Shown: positions 7,347 to 17,171, counted from the stretch's first letter. The stretch is 44,462 bases of DNA from an uncultured Muribaculaceae bacterium (GCA_910584495.1 CAJUAR010000016.1:1-44462); one strand, 5' to 3'. Made by a program: numbers and translations. The notes: generated from the letters alone by a model not told the origin.

Positions 7347-8284
7347 AACATTACATTGCAACCTTATTCATCGCAGCTTCATCGACAATAATGGCCGCTT
7401 CGGTTATGGCCGAAGGCTGCGACCTTGCTGTGGGAGTCGTTTGTAAATCGGACAATGCCGATGTGCCCGAGGCCGTGTACAGTAATCTCAAGAAGAGAGT
7501 GGAAAGTATGTTGGGAGCTAACGGTCTTGTAGCCGTAAATTCCGATGCGCCTTTTGTGGTGCGCACAAGCTTTGTCGACGTTGCGTCTGATGTTCTGCCA
7601 GGCCCTCCGCGTCAATATACAGTCAGTACTACGCTGATGATGCAACTTTGCGATGCTGCGTCAGGATCTGTGCTGTCGACATTCTCCCTCGATGGTGTGA
7701 AAGGAGTTGGCAATTCGTCGCAGAAAGCGTTCTCCAACGCCTTGCGCCCTCTCAATGCCCAAAATCCTCGTTGCAAGGATTTTATGGAAGGAGCGTCGCA
7801 GACCATTTTGGACTATTATAACAGCCATTATCCTTTGCTCATCGAACGAGCCAAGTCCTTGGCCATGCGCAGCGAGTACCAGCAGGCTCTTTATTGGCTC
7901 TTTTCCATTCCGGAATGTTGCGAAGGATATGCCCTGGCCACAGAACTTGCCGGCAGCATATACCAGGATTTTATTAATTCCGAAGGTTCGCTGGCCTATC
8001 AGACTGCCCGTGCTGCCTGGGTGGCAAACCCAACTGCAGAAGGAGCCGCGAAAGCCCTACCTGTGCTCCTCACCATTCCTCAAGCATCTGAAGCATGGAT
8101 GCTGGCCGAAAGTCTTGTCAATGAAATTTACGCCACCGTCAAAGACGATAAAAACTTTGAAACGCGTACCAAATACGAAGATGCCACCCATCTTGAGGAG
8201 CTGAAGCTCGAGGCTGCCCGCGAAGTGGGCAAGTCGTGGGGTGAAGGTCAGAAATCGTCGACCACAAATCTATTAGTGAAATGA
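7343..8284 (+). CDS. Exported protein of unknown function
   Basis: This 313-residue protein has a signal peptide (cleavage about A23, VMA|EG). Residues 25-140 look like an alpha/beta domain: CDLAVGVVCKS, a NLKKRVESMLGANGL helix and VSTTLMMQLCD. The C-terminal half is helical with repeat-like segments (YQQALYWLFSIPECCEGYALA...). This resembles TPR-type packing, where a small N-terminal domain measures or binds and helical repeats act as scaffold. I do not recognise a named family. It overlaps both neighbours by 4 nt (ATGA at each end), so it is translationally coupled to the DUF6175-like and WG-repeat genes. Confidence 0.85.
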   Translation: MKHYIATLFIAASSTIMAASVMAEGCDLAVGVVCKSDNADVPEAVYSNLKKRVESMLGANGLVAVNSDAPFVVRTSFVDVASDVLPGPPRQYTVSTTLMMQLCDAASGSVLSTFSLDGVKGVGNSSQKAFSNALRPLNAQNPRCKDFMEGASQTILDYYNSHYPLLIERAKSLAMRSEYQQALYWLFSIPECCEGYALATELAGSIYQDFINSEGSLAYQTARAAWVANPTAEGAAKALPVLLTIPQASEAWMLAESLVNEIYATVKDDKNFETRTKYEDATHLEELKLEAAREVGKSWGEGQKSSTTNLLVK

Positions 8285-9951
8285 GACGCTCTGCACTGAT
8301 TCTTAATGTTTTGCTTATAATTGTCGTGCTGCTTTCGGCCAATGCAGCCCATGCTCTTTTACGTCCCGACTGCAACCAGAAAGGAAAATGGGGCTATGTT
8401 GATGAAAATGGTCAAATAGTTGTAAAGCACCAGTTTACCGGCGCATCTGAATTTAACGATGGTGTCGCACATGTGCTTTCGGGCAAAAAATACGGTGTCA
8501 TCGACAGTGAAGGCAAATATATCATCAAACCTGACTATGACATTATTTCACCATTCAACGAATATGGTCTTGCCCAGGTGACAAAGGACAACAAAAGTGG
8601 TTTTATAGACAAGACGGGGAAGATTGTCATCCCCATCAAATATGCTTTTGTGGGCGATTTCAATGCCGACGGCATTGTATGGGTGAACAAAGACGGCAAA
8701 ATTAAAAAAGGAGAAACGACGGTGAGCGGAGGCGAGTTCACCCTCTTCCGCAGCGATGGCACTAACTTTCTCGACGATTCATATAGAACAATAGGCTATT
8801 TTGTGCCTTTTACACACAGTTTCACCACGGCACAGAAAGAAAAGATGACTCTTACCGAGCGCCGTCTTACCGAGGGTGATGACTATGTATACTGGTCTAA
8901 GGTGAAGTATAGTTTCAAGCCCGGTCGCAAAATATTATTCAACAAATCGGGCCTTTGGGCATCTTACCGCGAGGATGGTTACTATAATGGCGTTTATAAC
9001 CGCGATGGTTCCGAGATTATTCCCTCCGGAACATATTATGTTGCCCAATATCCCAATGAAGGCACCGCAATTGTATGTACCACTGAGAACGCTTATAATT
9101 TTCTCGATATAGCCTCCGGCTCGCTTGCTCTTTCCAATCCCCTCGAACACTCATGGGGATTTAAGGATGGTCATGCTGTTGGCAAATATCGCGGTCTGTG
9201 GTATATCTACGACAAAAAAGGACACCAATGTTCCCAAGGCTACACATATATCTATCCGGTTAACGGAGGAGTGCATGTGGTGCGAAATGGCAATGACAAA
9301 TATGGCTTGATTACCTCGTCGGGCCAGGAAATCCTTCCCATATCGAACTATTCGGTCTATCCCTTTATCGGAGGGGCTTCAATGGTCAAAACCACCTCTA
9401 AGTCAAAGGTTGGCTATATAGGGGCCAACGGGCAATGGATTATTCCTCCCACATACGACAATGGGCACACTTTCGACAATGGGCGTGTGCTGGTGAGCCT
9501 CAACGGCAAGTGGGGGTGTGTGGATATGAAAGCAAAGGTTTTGATTCCCTTTGAGTTCTACTCCATAATGATCAAAAGCGACAAGGCCGGTTTGCGCTAT
9601 TGGGTGCGTCGCGAAAAAGGAGCTAATTTCGAACTATTCGACATATCGGAAGGCGCATCCGTTCTGGAACCAAAATATGCCGATGCCTATCCTTTTGACC
9701 AACTCTGCCATGGGCTGGCAAAAGTCAACCCCTCAAATATGAAAAACACATGGGGGGCTATCGACCGGCAAGGCAATGTGGTTATTCCCTTTGAATATAC
9801 CGCCGATTTGGCAACCAAAGCTATTTTAGAGTATAAAAACACGGGCCGCGGCGAATGGAGCGACTACCGTAACTTTATGTTCCGTCTTCGCCACAACAAT
9901 CACCCTGTAGACCTTGGTTCAACCGTGTCGGAAGAAAACTGGGATTATTAA
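8281..9951 (+). CDS. WG-repeat exported protein
   Basis: This 556-residue protein has a signal peptide (cleavage about A25, AHA|LL). It carries about nine WG/KWG repeats spread along the chain, including GKWGYVDENGQIVV near the N-terminus, KYGVIDSEGKYII, KSGFIDKTGKIVI, KYGLITSSGQEIL, KVGYIGANGQWII and TWGAIDRQGNVVI near the C-terminus. WG repeats form beta-rich arrays of mostly unknown binding function in Bacteroidetes envelopes. The start codon overlaps the preceding stop (ATGA) and the next gene follows after 20 nt. The link to its neighbours argues for a shared envelope role. Confidence 0.9.
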   Translation: MRRSALILNVLLIIVVLLSANAAHALLRPDCNQKGKWGYVDENGQIVVKHQFTGASEFNDGVAHVLSGKKYGVIDSEGKYIIKPDYDIISPFNEYGLAQVTKDNKSGFIDKTGKIVIPIKYAFVGDFNADGIVWVNKDGKIKKGETTVSGGEFTLFRSDGTNFLDDSYRTIGYFVPFTHSFTTAQKEKMTLTERRLTEGDDYVYWSKVKYSFKPGRKILFNKSGLWASYREDGYYNGVYNRDGSEIIPSGTYYVAQYPNEGTAIVCTTENAYNFLDIASGSLALSNPLEHSWGFKDGHAVGKYRGLWYIYDKKGHQCSQGYTYIYPVNGGVHVVRNGNDKYGLITSSGQEILPISNYSVYPFIGGASMVKTTSKSKVGYIGANGQWIIPPTYDNGHTFDNGRVLVSLNGKWGCVDMKAKVLIPFEFYSIMIKSDKAGLRYWVRREKGANFELFDISEGASVLEPKYADAYPFDQLCHGLAKVNPSNMKNTWGAIDRQGNVVIPFEYTADLATKAILEYKNTGRGEWSDYRNFMFRLRHNNHPVDLGSTVSEENWDY

Positions 9952-9971
9952 CGGCACAAAAAGAGACAATT

Positions 9972-11186
9972 ATGGAAAAGATTATATTATCTCTTATATT
10001 GGGAATAGCACTTGTCTGGCCCTCTGGCAAAGTTTTGGCTCAGGGTGAAGATGTGCGCTCGCATCGCAGCTCGCTGTGCAGCATCATGATCAAGCACACC
10101 GAGGATGAATATGCCGACCCGATCGAAAAACAATTTCTCCAGATACCAGTCGATGATAAATTCAACGACCATAACCTTGCTGTGCGCGTAACCTCGGTGT
10201 CGGATAAGGATGTTGAAGATGCTGATGTCGATGGTTTTATCGAACGCAACAAAGTGGCTTCGCGTCTCGTGGCCAGATGGTTCAACCGCAATAAACTCAC
10301 AGGGGAATGTAACCTTAACATGGTGCGCAGTCGCGGTTTCTACGATGCCTCTGCCATGGACTACGAAATTGCATCGCGCAGCCGCTTGGGGCAGAACATC
10401 ATTGCCGATGCCGGCGAAGAACTTATAGGACACACCTACCTGCTGATGCACGAAATTACATATATCGACAAGGGAAAACGTTCCAGTTTCTGGGGTGGTG
10501 TTGTTGGCGCAGCTCTTACCATTGGCACGTCTGTTGCCGGTCTCGACGATGATTTGGCATCTGACATAGGTGCCATAGGCAATTTGACAGTTTCTTCGCT
10601 CAAAGGTTTCAGGGTTAAGATTCATTCGCGTCTTTATCGTTTGGTATGGGACAAGGAAACATCGGATCTCTTCTTTTCTTCCCACTATTGGGAGCCCGGC
10701 ATGGCGAGCGACGGACACAGGTTTGATGCCGAGAGAGATAAATATCGTTTGGAATATGTGGGCGACATCGTGTCCAAAGGCGGTTCTACATCATTTTTGG
10801 GCATAAACGAAGATCAACCTGAACTGATGATACGCAAAGCCTGTGCACGCGCATTGGAAGAGAATGTGGCCGATTTGCAGAAAGAATTTCCGCAATTCCG
10901 CATCAAGACGCCACTCACTTCAACAGCACCGGCTATTACAGCCGGTATCGGCCTGAAGGAAGGAGTAACAGCCAAATCGAGGTTTGAAGTTCTGGAATGT
11001 CAAGAAAAAGACGGAGTAACTTCCTACAAGAGAGTAGGGGTGATAAAGCCTATCCCCAATATGATATGGGACAACCGTTTTATGGCTACTGAAGAAGGTG
11101 CAGAGACGGCGCGCTTAGGCGCAACTTCTTTTACCAAAGAAAGCGGAGGCGATTTCTATCCCGGAATGTTGATTCGTGAAATGTAG
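9972..11186 (+). CDS. Exported protein of unknown function with glycine-rich hydrophobic segment
   Basis: This 404-residue protein has a signal peptide (cleavage about A23, VLA|QG). A small-residue-rich hydrophobic stretch (WGGVVGAALTIGTSVAGL, about residues 178-195) could insert in a membrane or form a GxxxG-type contact. The last 80 residues contain GIGLKEGVTAKSRFEVLE followed by VGVIKP and WDNR. This pattern recalls the small C-terminal beta-barrel of FlgT/CsgG-associated proteins (inference). It is the last gene of the seven-gene run. No obvious terminator follows, and the next gene has its own promoter about 85 bp downstream. Confidence 0.8.
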   Translation: MEKIILSLILGIALVWPSGKVLAQGEDVRSHRSSLCSIMIKHTEDEYADPIEKQFLQIPVDDKFNDHNLAVRVTSVSDKDVEDADVDGFIERNKVASRLVARWFNRNKLTGECNLNMVRSRGFYDASAMDYEIASRSRLGQNIIADAGEELIGHTYLLMHEITYIDKGKRSSFWGGVVGAALTIGTSVAGLDDDLASDIGAIGNLTVSSLKGFRVKIHSRLYRLVWDKETSDLFFSSHYWEPGMASDGHRFDAERDKYRLEYVGDIVSKGGSTSFLGINEDQPELMIRKACARALEENVADLQKEFPQFRIKTPLTSTAPAITAGIGLKEGVTAKSRFEVLECQEKDGVTSYKRVGVIKPIPNMIWDNRFMATEEGAETARLGATSFTKESGGDFYPGMLIREM

Positions 11187-11243
11187 AAATCGGGCGATAA
11201 AAAGGCGTAGAAGATCAGAAAGTATGACTTTTCGGCAAAGTTA

Positions 11244-11283
11244 TGACGCGAAAATTACGGAAAAACGTAATTGACACGCGTCA
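11244..11283. promoter_or_regulatory. 40-bp interrupted inverted repeat over the -33 region (possible operator)
   Basis: Outer arms TGACGCG (11244-11250)/CGCGTCA (11277-11283) and inner arms ATTACG (11254-11259)/CGTAAT (11266-11271) are nested and perfect. The right half covers the -33 TTG of the following promoter. A second small palindrome CACAATGTG (11282-11290) lies in the spacer. No T run follows, so this looks more like a protein-binding site than a terminator. Confidence 0.5.
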
Positions 11284-11302
11284 CAATGTGATGTAATTTT
11301 GC
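11271..11302 (+). promoter_or_regulatory. Promoter of the large BspA-type LRR gene
   Basis: The -33 TTG (11271-11273), a 20-bp spacer and the -7 element TAATTTTGC (11294-11302) match the consensus. The -7 box contains the first possible in-frame start (11299), which pushes the true start to ATG 11329. Confidence 0.8.
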
Positions 11303-11328
11303 GTAATAATCCTAAAAAAATACACCTA

Positions 11329-14199
11329 ATGAAACATCACAGACTACCAGTGCTTTTCGCAAGCCTTTTTTTGCTCCTTATCCCTTGCTATGCATTGGAA
11401 ATTAATGTTTCCGAACCGGGCACTCTTCAAGACTTGATTCTTGACAGCGAAGACGACATATCAACGCTCACTCTTAAAGGCACTCTCAATGCCGCCGATG
11501 TGGCATATCTTTCCGGCAATTCGGGCAAAATTGCTCAAGTTCAAGAACTCGACTTGTCCGAAATCAAACTTGTTGAATCCGAAACAGAGCCTTACCGGCG
11601 CTTTACTATCTGGGCCGAAGCCGGTGGCGGAGAATATGCCGTATGCTATTATTCGCAAAATGCACGTGTTGAATACACCTCCTCGACCGGCGGTCTGGGC
11701 ATGCCCGTGCTAACATGGCATATCTACGGCACCGACATGGCCGGACTGCTTGCCGACACCAATTTCAAAAAAGTAACCCTACCTCAGTCTGCATCCGCTG
11801 TGGGCGACTATATGTGTCTCCGTGCCTACGGCCTCGAAGAAGTGCTTATCCCCGAAAATGCCTCCGCCATCGGCGATATGGCGTTCCAACACACCGGTAT
11901 CAAAAGCATCGCCATACCTCAAACGGTGAAAAGCATAGGCTCTTCCGCTTTCGAAAACACTCCTATTTCTGCCGTTGAGCTTCCTGCCGGACTTGCTTCG
12001 ATAGGAAGCCAGGCTTTCCGTATCTGCGACAAACTCACCGCCATCAATCTTGGCAATGTCCGCGAGATAGGCAATGACGCATTTCAGGGAGCATCGGCCC
12101 TTACTGCCGTCAACATCAGCAGTCTGGAACGCGTTGAGAGCCGAACTTTCCTCGACTGTCCCCTCAACAGCCTCGAACTTTCGAAAAATCTCAAATTTGT
12201 CGGCGACCAGGCTTTCTACCTCGAAAACTTCGACCTTCGCGACAAAGTGAGCCTCAAAACGCTCGATTTTCCCGAAGGGCTTGACAGCATAGGCTCTATG
12301 GCCTTCATGGGTACGAAGCTGACAAACGTAAGCATCCCTGTCTCGACATCCTACATCGGTCGTGATGCCTTCAAAGGTACACCATGGGACAACTCTTTGG
12401 CCGCCACCGCCATCGACAATGTGGTATATCTCGGCAACATGGCCTATAAGGTGGTCAACCGACCCTCGACCGTGGCCTTCCGTGAAGGAACAGTGTCTGT
12501 CACCGGCAATGTCGACTTGTCTTATACCCGCGAGTTCAGCCTCCCCTCTTCCTGCACATCGCTCTATGCCATCAACTACGATCTTATTGAAAAGGCCGAC
12601 CTTGGCAATGGCCTGAAAATTATAGGCGACGAATGTTTCAAGAATGCCCGAAATCTCACCGAAATCAAGCTTCCCGAATCGCTTGAGTATATAGGAGATG
12701 GAGCCTTCTCGTCCTCAGGTCTTAAATCGCTCACCTTGCCTCAGGGCATCAAACACATCGGCGGAGAGAAAGACAGCTACAGCAGCACCTTTGCGAACAT
12801 CGCCATCAGCAGCATAACCCTCCCCGAAGGTCTTGAATATATAGGCAAAAACGCATTCAGCGATTGTAGCTCGCTTTCAACCGTTCGTTTCAACTGCCGC
12901 AATGTGCAAACAGCTGAATTTGGCAGAGACCAGTGGAGCTATATCACCCCTATGACGTTTAGAGCCTCCGCTGTCGAAAAAATCGTCATCGGTCCTGCTG
13001 TCGAAAAAATCCCGTCGGGCATGTTCTCAGATCTTAGATGGACTTTGGCCCGCTTGGAATTCGAGGATTCCGACCTTCCTCTCGAAATAGGCGACTACTG
13101 CATAGCTGCCAGCGGAAGATATGGCGACCAGGTTGCCAAGGTCAAAGGTTCGCTCGACCGCGTGACAAGTCTTGGCGACGATGCCATCGAAGGGCTTGAA
13201 TTCCCTGCCGGCACACGCTTAGACTTCCCAAATCTGAAATCTATAGGCACACAGGCTCTGCGACGCATCTCCGGAGTTCAATCTATCACCTTCAATTCCG
13301 GCATAGAACATATCGGCTACTATGTGATTGTATCGCCGACAGGGCTTATGAAAGTGAAATACGACATTCCAAATGGCGTTATGACCACTCCCGAGACATG
13401 GGACGCGGCACTTATGCAGAGTGTTGAGCTTGATTCGCTTATCATCGGCTCCAATGTCGAAACCATAGGCAAAATGCTCTTCGACAACGTGAGGTGCAAT
13501 ACCTTGGTGTTTGAACCTCGTACACAGTCGCGTGCGGCCTCGTCGCTTAGCATTGGCGATGGTGCTTTCCAGTTCAATAAGTCGCTCAGCTGCGTCGACT
13601 TCCCCTCCGACCTTGTCGCCCTTGGCGAAAGGGCTTTCGCCGAATGCCCCCAGCTCTACACTGTCTATTTCCACAGTCAGGCTGTTCCGACAATCGGAGA
13701 GGGTGCCATCCATAACACATCGACAGTCTACGTTCCGGCCGAAGTGGAGAGCAGTTACAAAGCTTCACTATCGAGCAATACTGTGCGTCCCTACACCCTC
13801 GAATCTGTTGTGCTCGACAAGAGCGCACTCAAACTCAAAAAGGGCGAAAGCAACTACCTGATAGCCCGCATCAATCCTTCCGAATGTAGCGAGATGTCCA
13901 TCGAATGGACTACGTCCAATCCGGCAGTCGTCACCGTCAATTCTCGCGGCGATGTTGTGGCCGTCGGCGAAGGTCAGGCAGTGATAACAGCTGCAGTGGC
14001 GTTCGACAACAACTTTAAGGCCGACTGTCTTGTTACCGTTGAAGGTGACTCGGGAATCGGCGACATCGAAGCCGGCAACGAATGCGAAGTTGTTGGTATC
14101 TATACAATAGATGGCATCTGCGTTGAACGTCCGTCAAGCCCCGGCATATATATTGTGCGTCTTTCTGATGGAACGACAAAGAAAATGATTATCAAATAA
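11329..14199 (+). CDS. BspA-type leucine-rich repeat surface protein with Ig-like domain and sorting-like tail
   Basis: This is a 956-residue protein from ATG 11329. It has a signal peptide (cleavage near CYA|LE). A long LRR_5/BspA array (about residues 140-790) repeats the pattern L-x-x-I-x-x-P-x-x-V/L-x-x-I-G-x-x-A-F. A Big_2 Ig-like domain follows (about 825-910; KLKKGESNYL, IEWTTSNPAVVTVNSRGDV). The last 35 residues have the VVGIYTIDG...SPGIYIVRLSDG...KKMIIK pattern of Bacteroidales C-terminal sorting-type domains (T9SS-like). By family knowledge BspA proteins act in adhesion. It has its own promoter and terminator. Two more BspA-type genes lie at 38937-42621. Confidence 0.9.
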   Translation: MKHHRLPVLFASLFLLLIPCYALEINVSEPGTLQDLILDSEDDISTLTLKGTLNAADVAYLSGNSGKIAQVQELDLSEIKLVESETEPYRRFTIWAEAGGGEYAVCYYSQNARVEYTSSTGGLGMPVLTWHIYGTDMAGLLADTNFKKVTLPQSASAVGDYMCLRAYGLEEVLIPENASAIGDMAFQHTGIKSIAIPQTVKSIGSSAFENTPISAVELPAGLASIGSQAFRICDKLTAINLGNVREIGNDAFQGASALTAVNISSLERVESRTFLDCPLNSLELSKNLKFVGDQAFYLENFDLRDKVSLKTLDFPEGLDSIGSMAFMGTKLTNVSIPVSTSYIGRDAFKGTPWDNSLAATAIDNVVYLGNMAYKVVNRPSTVAFREGTVSVTGNVDLSYTREFSLPSSCTSLYAINYDLIEKADLGNGLKIIGDECFKNARNLTEIKLPESLEYIGDGAFSSSGLKSLTLPQGIKHIGGEKDSYSSTFANIAISSITLPEGLEYIGKNAFSDCSSLSTVRFNCRNVQTAEFGRDQWSYITPMTFRASAVEKIVIGPAVEKIPSGMFSDLRWTLARLEFEDSDLPLEIGDYCIAASGRYGDQVAKVKGSLDRVTSLGDDAIEGLEFPAGTRLDFPNLKSIGTQALRRISGVQSITFNSGIEHIGYYVIVSPTGLMKVKYDIPNGVMTTPETWDAALMQSVELDSLIIGSNVETIGKMLFDNVRCNTLVFEPRTQSRAASSLSIGDGAFQFNKSLSCVDFPSDLVALGERAFAECPQLYTVYFHSQAVPTIGEGAIHNTSTVYVPAEVESSYKASLSSNTVRPYTLESVVLDKSALKLKKGESNYLIARINPSECSEMSIEWTTSNPAVVTVNSRGDVVAVGEGQAVITAAVAFDNNFKADCLVTVEGDSGIGDIEAGNECEVVGIYTIDGICVERPSSPGIYIVRLSDGTTKKMIIK

Positions 14200-14224
14200 G
14201 AAACCATTCCATTCCCTCTGTTTG

Positions 14225-14259
14225 GGCCATCGGGCAGAAATTCTCCCGGTGGCCTTTTT
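14225..14259 (+). terminator. Rho-independent terminator of the LRR gene
   Basis: A 10-bp stem GGCCATCGGG/CCCGGTGGCC (one T-G pair) with a 10-nt loop is followed by five T residues. It lies 25 bp after the stop and points toward the convergent ATPase gene. Confidence 0.9.
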
Positions 14260-14266
14260 CGAACTT

Positions 14267-17119
14267 CTACCTTTTGACGAGGTGATAGATTTCGCGTGTC
14301 CACATAACGAGCGACGACGCTGCAACGATTATCAGCAGGTCGACGGTTCCCGAAGGGTTGAAACTCCAGTCGAGGGTGTGGAGCATGGGTTCGACGTTGA
14401 AAAATTCGTAAGCTATCTCGGTGATGAACAACTGACCGATAACTATCAGAGCTACAATGGACCAGAAACCCTGACTCATTTTGAGCTTGAACACGCTCTT
14501 GCCTGTCCCGAAGCTGCGGGCATTGAACATATACCAGAAGTGGGTCCACACAAAAATGGAGAAAAGCAGGGTGCCCTCGTAGGGTGTCATCGCCTCTGCC
14601 GAACCTACCTGAGCGTGGAACATTTGAGGAATGGATGTCACCACGGCATGGTTGAAAAGCCAATAGAACCCCAGGGTTATTGCAAAGAAAATGAATCCTA
14701 CAATGCCAAGCTCCCATATCATTGGAACTGTGAGAATCGATGCCTGGCGGCAACGTGGTTTCTCGGCCATTACTTGGGGCGAGGGCGGCAGAGATGCCAG
14801 GGCCATGGCTCCGAAGGTGTCCATAATAATGTTGACCCACAGCATCTGGGTGACGGTGAGTGGCGATTCAGTACCCAGGAAAGAGCCGAAGAGCACAAGA
14901 AAGCAGGCAGCGACATTGACAGTGAGCTGGAACAGAAGGAATCGTTGTATATTTTTGTAGAGCGAGCGGCCCCACATCACAGCACGGCTTATGGACGAGA
15001 ACGAGTTGTCGATGATGGTGATGTCCGATGCTTCTTTGGCCACCGATGTGCCATCGCCCATCGAAAGACCGACATGTGCGGTTTTGAGCGCGGGAGCGTC
15101 GTTCGTTCCATCGCCGGTAACGGCAACGACCTCGTTGTTGCCCTGGAGAGCTTCCACGAGACGCTTCTTGTCCATAGGGCGTGCACGGGCAATGATTTTC
15201 AATTCTCCGACACGCTCTTTGAGTTCTTTGTCGGACAGTTCGGCAAATTCAAGCCCTGTGATGATATTGCGTTCATTGTCGGTTGCATCGTTCCATAGAC
15301 CTATCTGACGTCCGATTTCTTTGGCTGTGCCGGGGGTGTCGCCGGTTACAATCTTCACCTCGATTCCGGCATTCATCACATCGCTGACAGCCGGGGGGAC
15401 ATCGGCGCGAACGGGGTCGGAAATGGCAACGATTCCCAACAAAGAAAGGCCGTCGGCCACAACTTTGCCGTTCTCTATTGTTTTGTCGCCGTCGGCAAGT
15501 ATCTGGTAGGCGAAACCAAGGGTGCGCATGGCCTGATTTTGGTATTCAAGCAGCTGTGCGTCGATTTCGGTCTTGCTGACACCGCAGGTGTTGCGACACA
15601 TGGAAAAAACGATTTCGGGAGCTCCTTTGACATAGAGAATCCTTTTTCCGCTCGCCGATTCAACGACTGTGGCCATGTACTTTCGCTCGGTGGTGAAGGG
15701 GAGCTCTTCGATGCGCGAGGCGTTGCTGCGCAGGAGGCTGTAGTCGGCACCGCGTTCGCGTAGCCAAAGGAGGAGGGCTCCTTCGGTAGGATTGCCAAGT
15801 ACTGTTGGCTTGTCGCCGGAGAGGTCGAGCTGGGCTGTGGAGTTGACTGCTATACTTTCGAAGAGAACATCGTCTGAAGGTTCGCCGAAAAAGTTGGTTT
15901 TGTACACTTGCATCTGATTCTGCGTCAGAGTTCCCGTTTTGTCGGTGCAAATCACAGTTGTCGCTCCCATTGTTTCGCAGGCATGCATTTTGCGCACAAG
16001 GTTATTGGTTTTGAGCATGGCGCGCATCGAATAGGCCAGCGACAGGGTCACAGCCATGGGTAATCCTTCGGGCACGGCGACGACAATAAGCGTTACGGCA
16101 ACCATTAAAGTTTTTAGAGTGTGTGCAAGCAACATCGACCATTGGGCATTGTCCGCACCGGGGTAGAGCATAGCAAATGCTCCGATGACCATGGCAAAAA
16201 AGAGGACGAAAGCCATACAGATTGTTGCCATACACCTGCCTTTTGTCCAGCTGCCGAACTTTTTGACTACGAGCCAGAAGAAAATAGCCACGGGGAGTAT
16301 AAGCGTCCAAGCCTGCCATTCACCCCAGCCCAGAAAGTGAATGAGCTGGCCTATGATGATAAGTCCGGCAAACAAATAGCTGCCGTTTGTAATCATACCG
16401 CCCAGTTTGTCGAGCTGCTCGTTGAGCGGCGTTTTGACCGAATCATCAATTTGTGCCTCGACAAAAACCTTTCCCATCTCGGTAGCGTCGCCCACTTTGT
16501 GCACGCGCATCATGCCGTGGCCTTCCATCACCTTGGTGCCTCGCAGCACATGGTTCGAAGGGTATGTGGCCTGGTCATCGAAATGCTCGGGGACAATGGT
16601 CTTGGAGCACAGGGGCTCGCCGGTGAGCGATGATTCGTCGACACTGAGCGTGACAGCGTCCAGAAGCTCGCCGTCGGCAGGAATTTCATCGCCGGTGTTG
16701 AGCACAACAATGTCGCCAACCACAACATCGCGGCGAGGAATTGTAGTCATGGTGCCGTTTCGCAACACTTCGACAGGTTCGTCGTCGTTCACTTGGTTGA
16801 GGATTTTAAAGGCCTTGTTGGCCTTTTGCTCGAAAACAAAAGCCAGCCCCGTAGCCAGCAGGATTGCAATGAAAATACCGATAGGCTCAAAAAACACCTT
16901 CCAGTCTTGTCCCAGTCCGAAAAATTCGTAGAACGAAATGCCCACCGACAATGCTCCTGCCACTAAAAGAATGATAATCAGAGGGTCGGAGAACTTTGCC
17001 CGGAATAATTTCCACCAAGATTCTTCTTTTGCCGGAGTGAGCACATTGACACCATGAACCTTGCGGCTTTGCACAACCTCTGCATTGGTCAAACCGGTAT
17101 ATGCTTTGTTTTCAGTCAT
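14267..17119 (-). CDS. Calcium-translocating P-type ATPase, PMCA type
   Basis: This is a 950-residue inner-membrane pump that exports Ca2+ at the expense of ATP. The phosphorylation motif CTDKTGTLTQ has its aspartate at D393. The M4 ion-binding motif is VPEGLPMAVTLSLAYS, the PMCA (type IIB) form. The hinge motif VTGDGTNDAPALK lies near residues 667-679, and there are about ten membrane segments. The N-terminus carries the cation-ATPase N domain (TGLTNAEVVQSRKVHGVNVL). The frame can be read from a TTG at 17122, but ATG 17119 is the better start. It diverges from metK across a 366-bp region. Confidence 0.9.
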   Translation of the reverse strand: MTENKAYTGLTNAEVVQSRKVHGVNVLTPAKEESWWKLFRAKFSDPLIIILLVAGALSVGISFYEFFGLGQDWKVFFEPIGIFIAILLATGLAFVFEQKANKAFKILNQVNDDEPVEVLRNGTMTTIPRRDVVVGDIVVLNTGDEIPADGELLDAVTLSVDESSLTGEPLCSKTIVPEHFDDQATYPSNHVLRGTKVMEGHGMMRVHKVGDATEMGKVFVEAQIDDSVKTPLNEQLDKLGGMITNGSYLFAGLIIIGQLIHFLGWGEWQAWTLILPVAIFFWLVVKKFGSWTKGRCMATICMAFVLFFAMVIGAFAMLYPGADNAQWSMLLAHTLKTLMVAVTLIVVAVPEGLPMAVTLSLAYSMRAMLKTNNLVRKMHACETMGATTVICTDKTGTLTQNQMQVYKTNFFGEPSDDVLFESIAVNSTAQLDLSGDKPTVLGNPTEGALLLWLRERGADYSLLRSNASRIEELPFTTERKYMATVVESASGKRILYVKGAPEIVFSMCRNTCGVSKTEIDAQLLEYQNQAMRTLGFAYQILADGDKTIENGKVVADGLSLLGIVAISDPVRADVPPAVSDVMNAGIEVKIVTGDTPGTAKEIGRQIGLWNDATDNERNIITGLEFAELSDKELKERVGELKIIARARPMDKKRLVEALQGNNEVVAVTGDGTNDAPALKTAHVGLSMGDGTSVAKEASDITIIDNSFSSISRAVMWGRSLYKNIQRFLLFQLTVNVAACFLVLFGSFLGTESPLTVTQMLWVNIIMDTFGAMALASLPPSPQVMAEKPRCRQASILTVPMIWELGIVGFIFFAITLGFYWLFNHAVVTSIPQMFHAQVGSAEAMTPYEGTLLFSIFVWTHFWYMFNARSFGTGKSVFKLKMSQGFWSIVALIVIGQLFITEIAYEFFNVEPMLHTLDWSFNPSGTVDLLIIVAASSLVMWTREIYHLVKR

Positions 17120-17171
17120 CAATCGTCTATTTTATGTTAGTATAATGAGTGCCTTAGAAACTGTTTAGGGT

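Noticed and set aside
14222..15298. A 358-codon plus-strand ORF
   Set aside because: It is a shadow of the Ca2+ ATPase gene, whose motifs are intact on the other strand.
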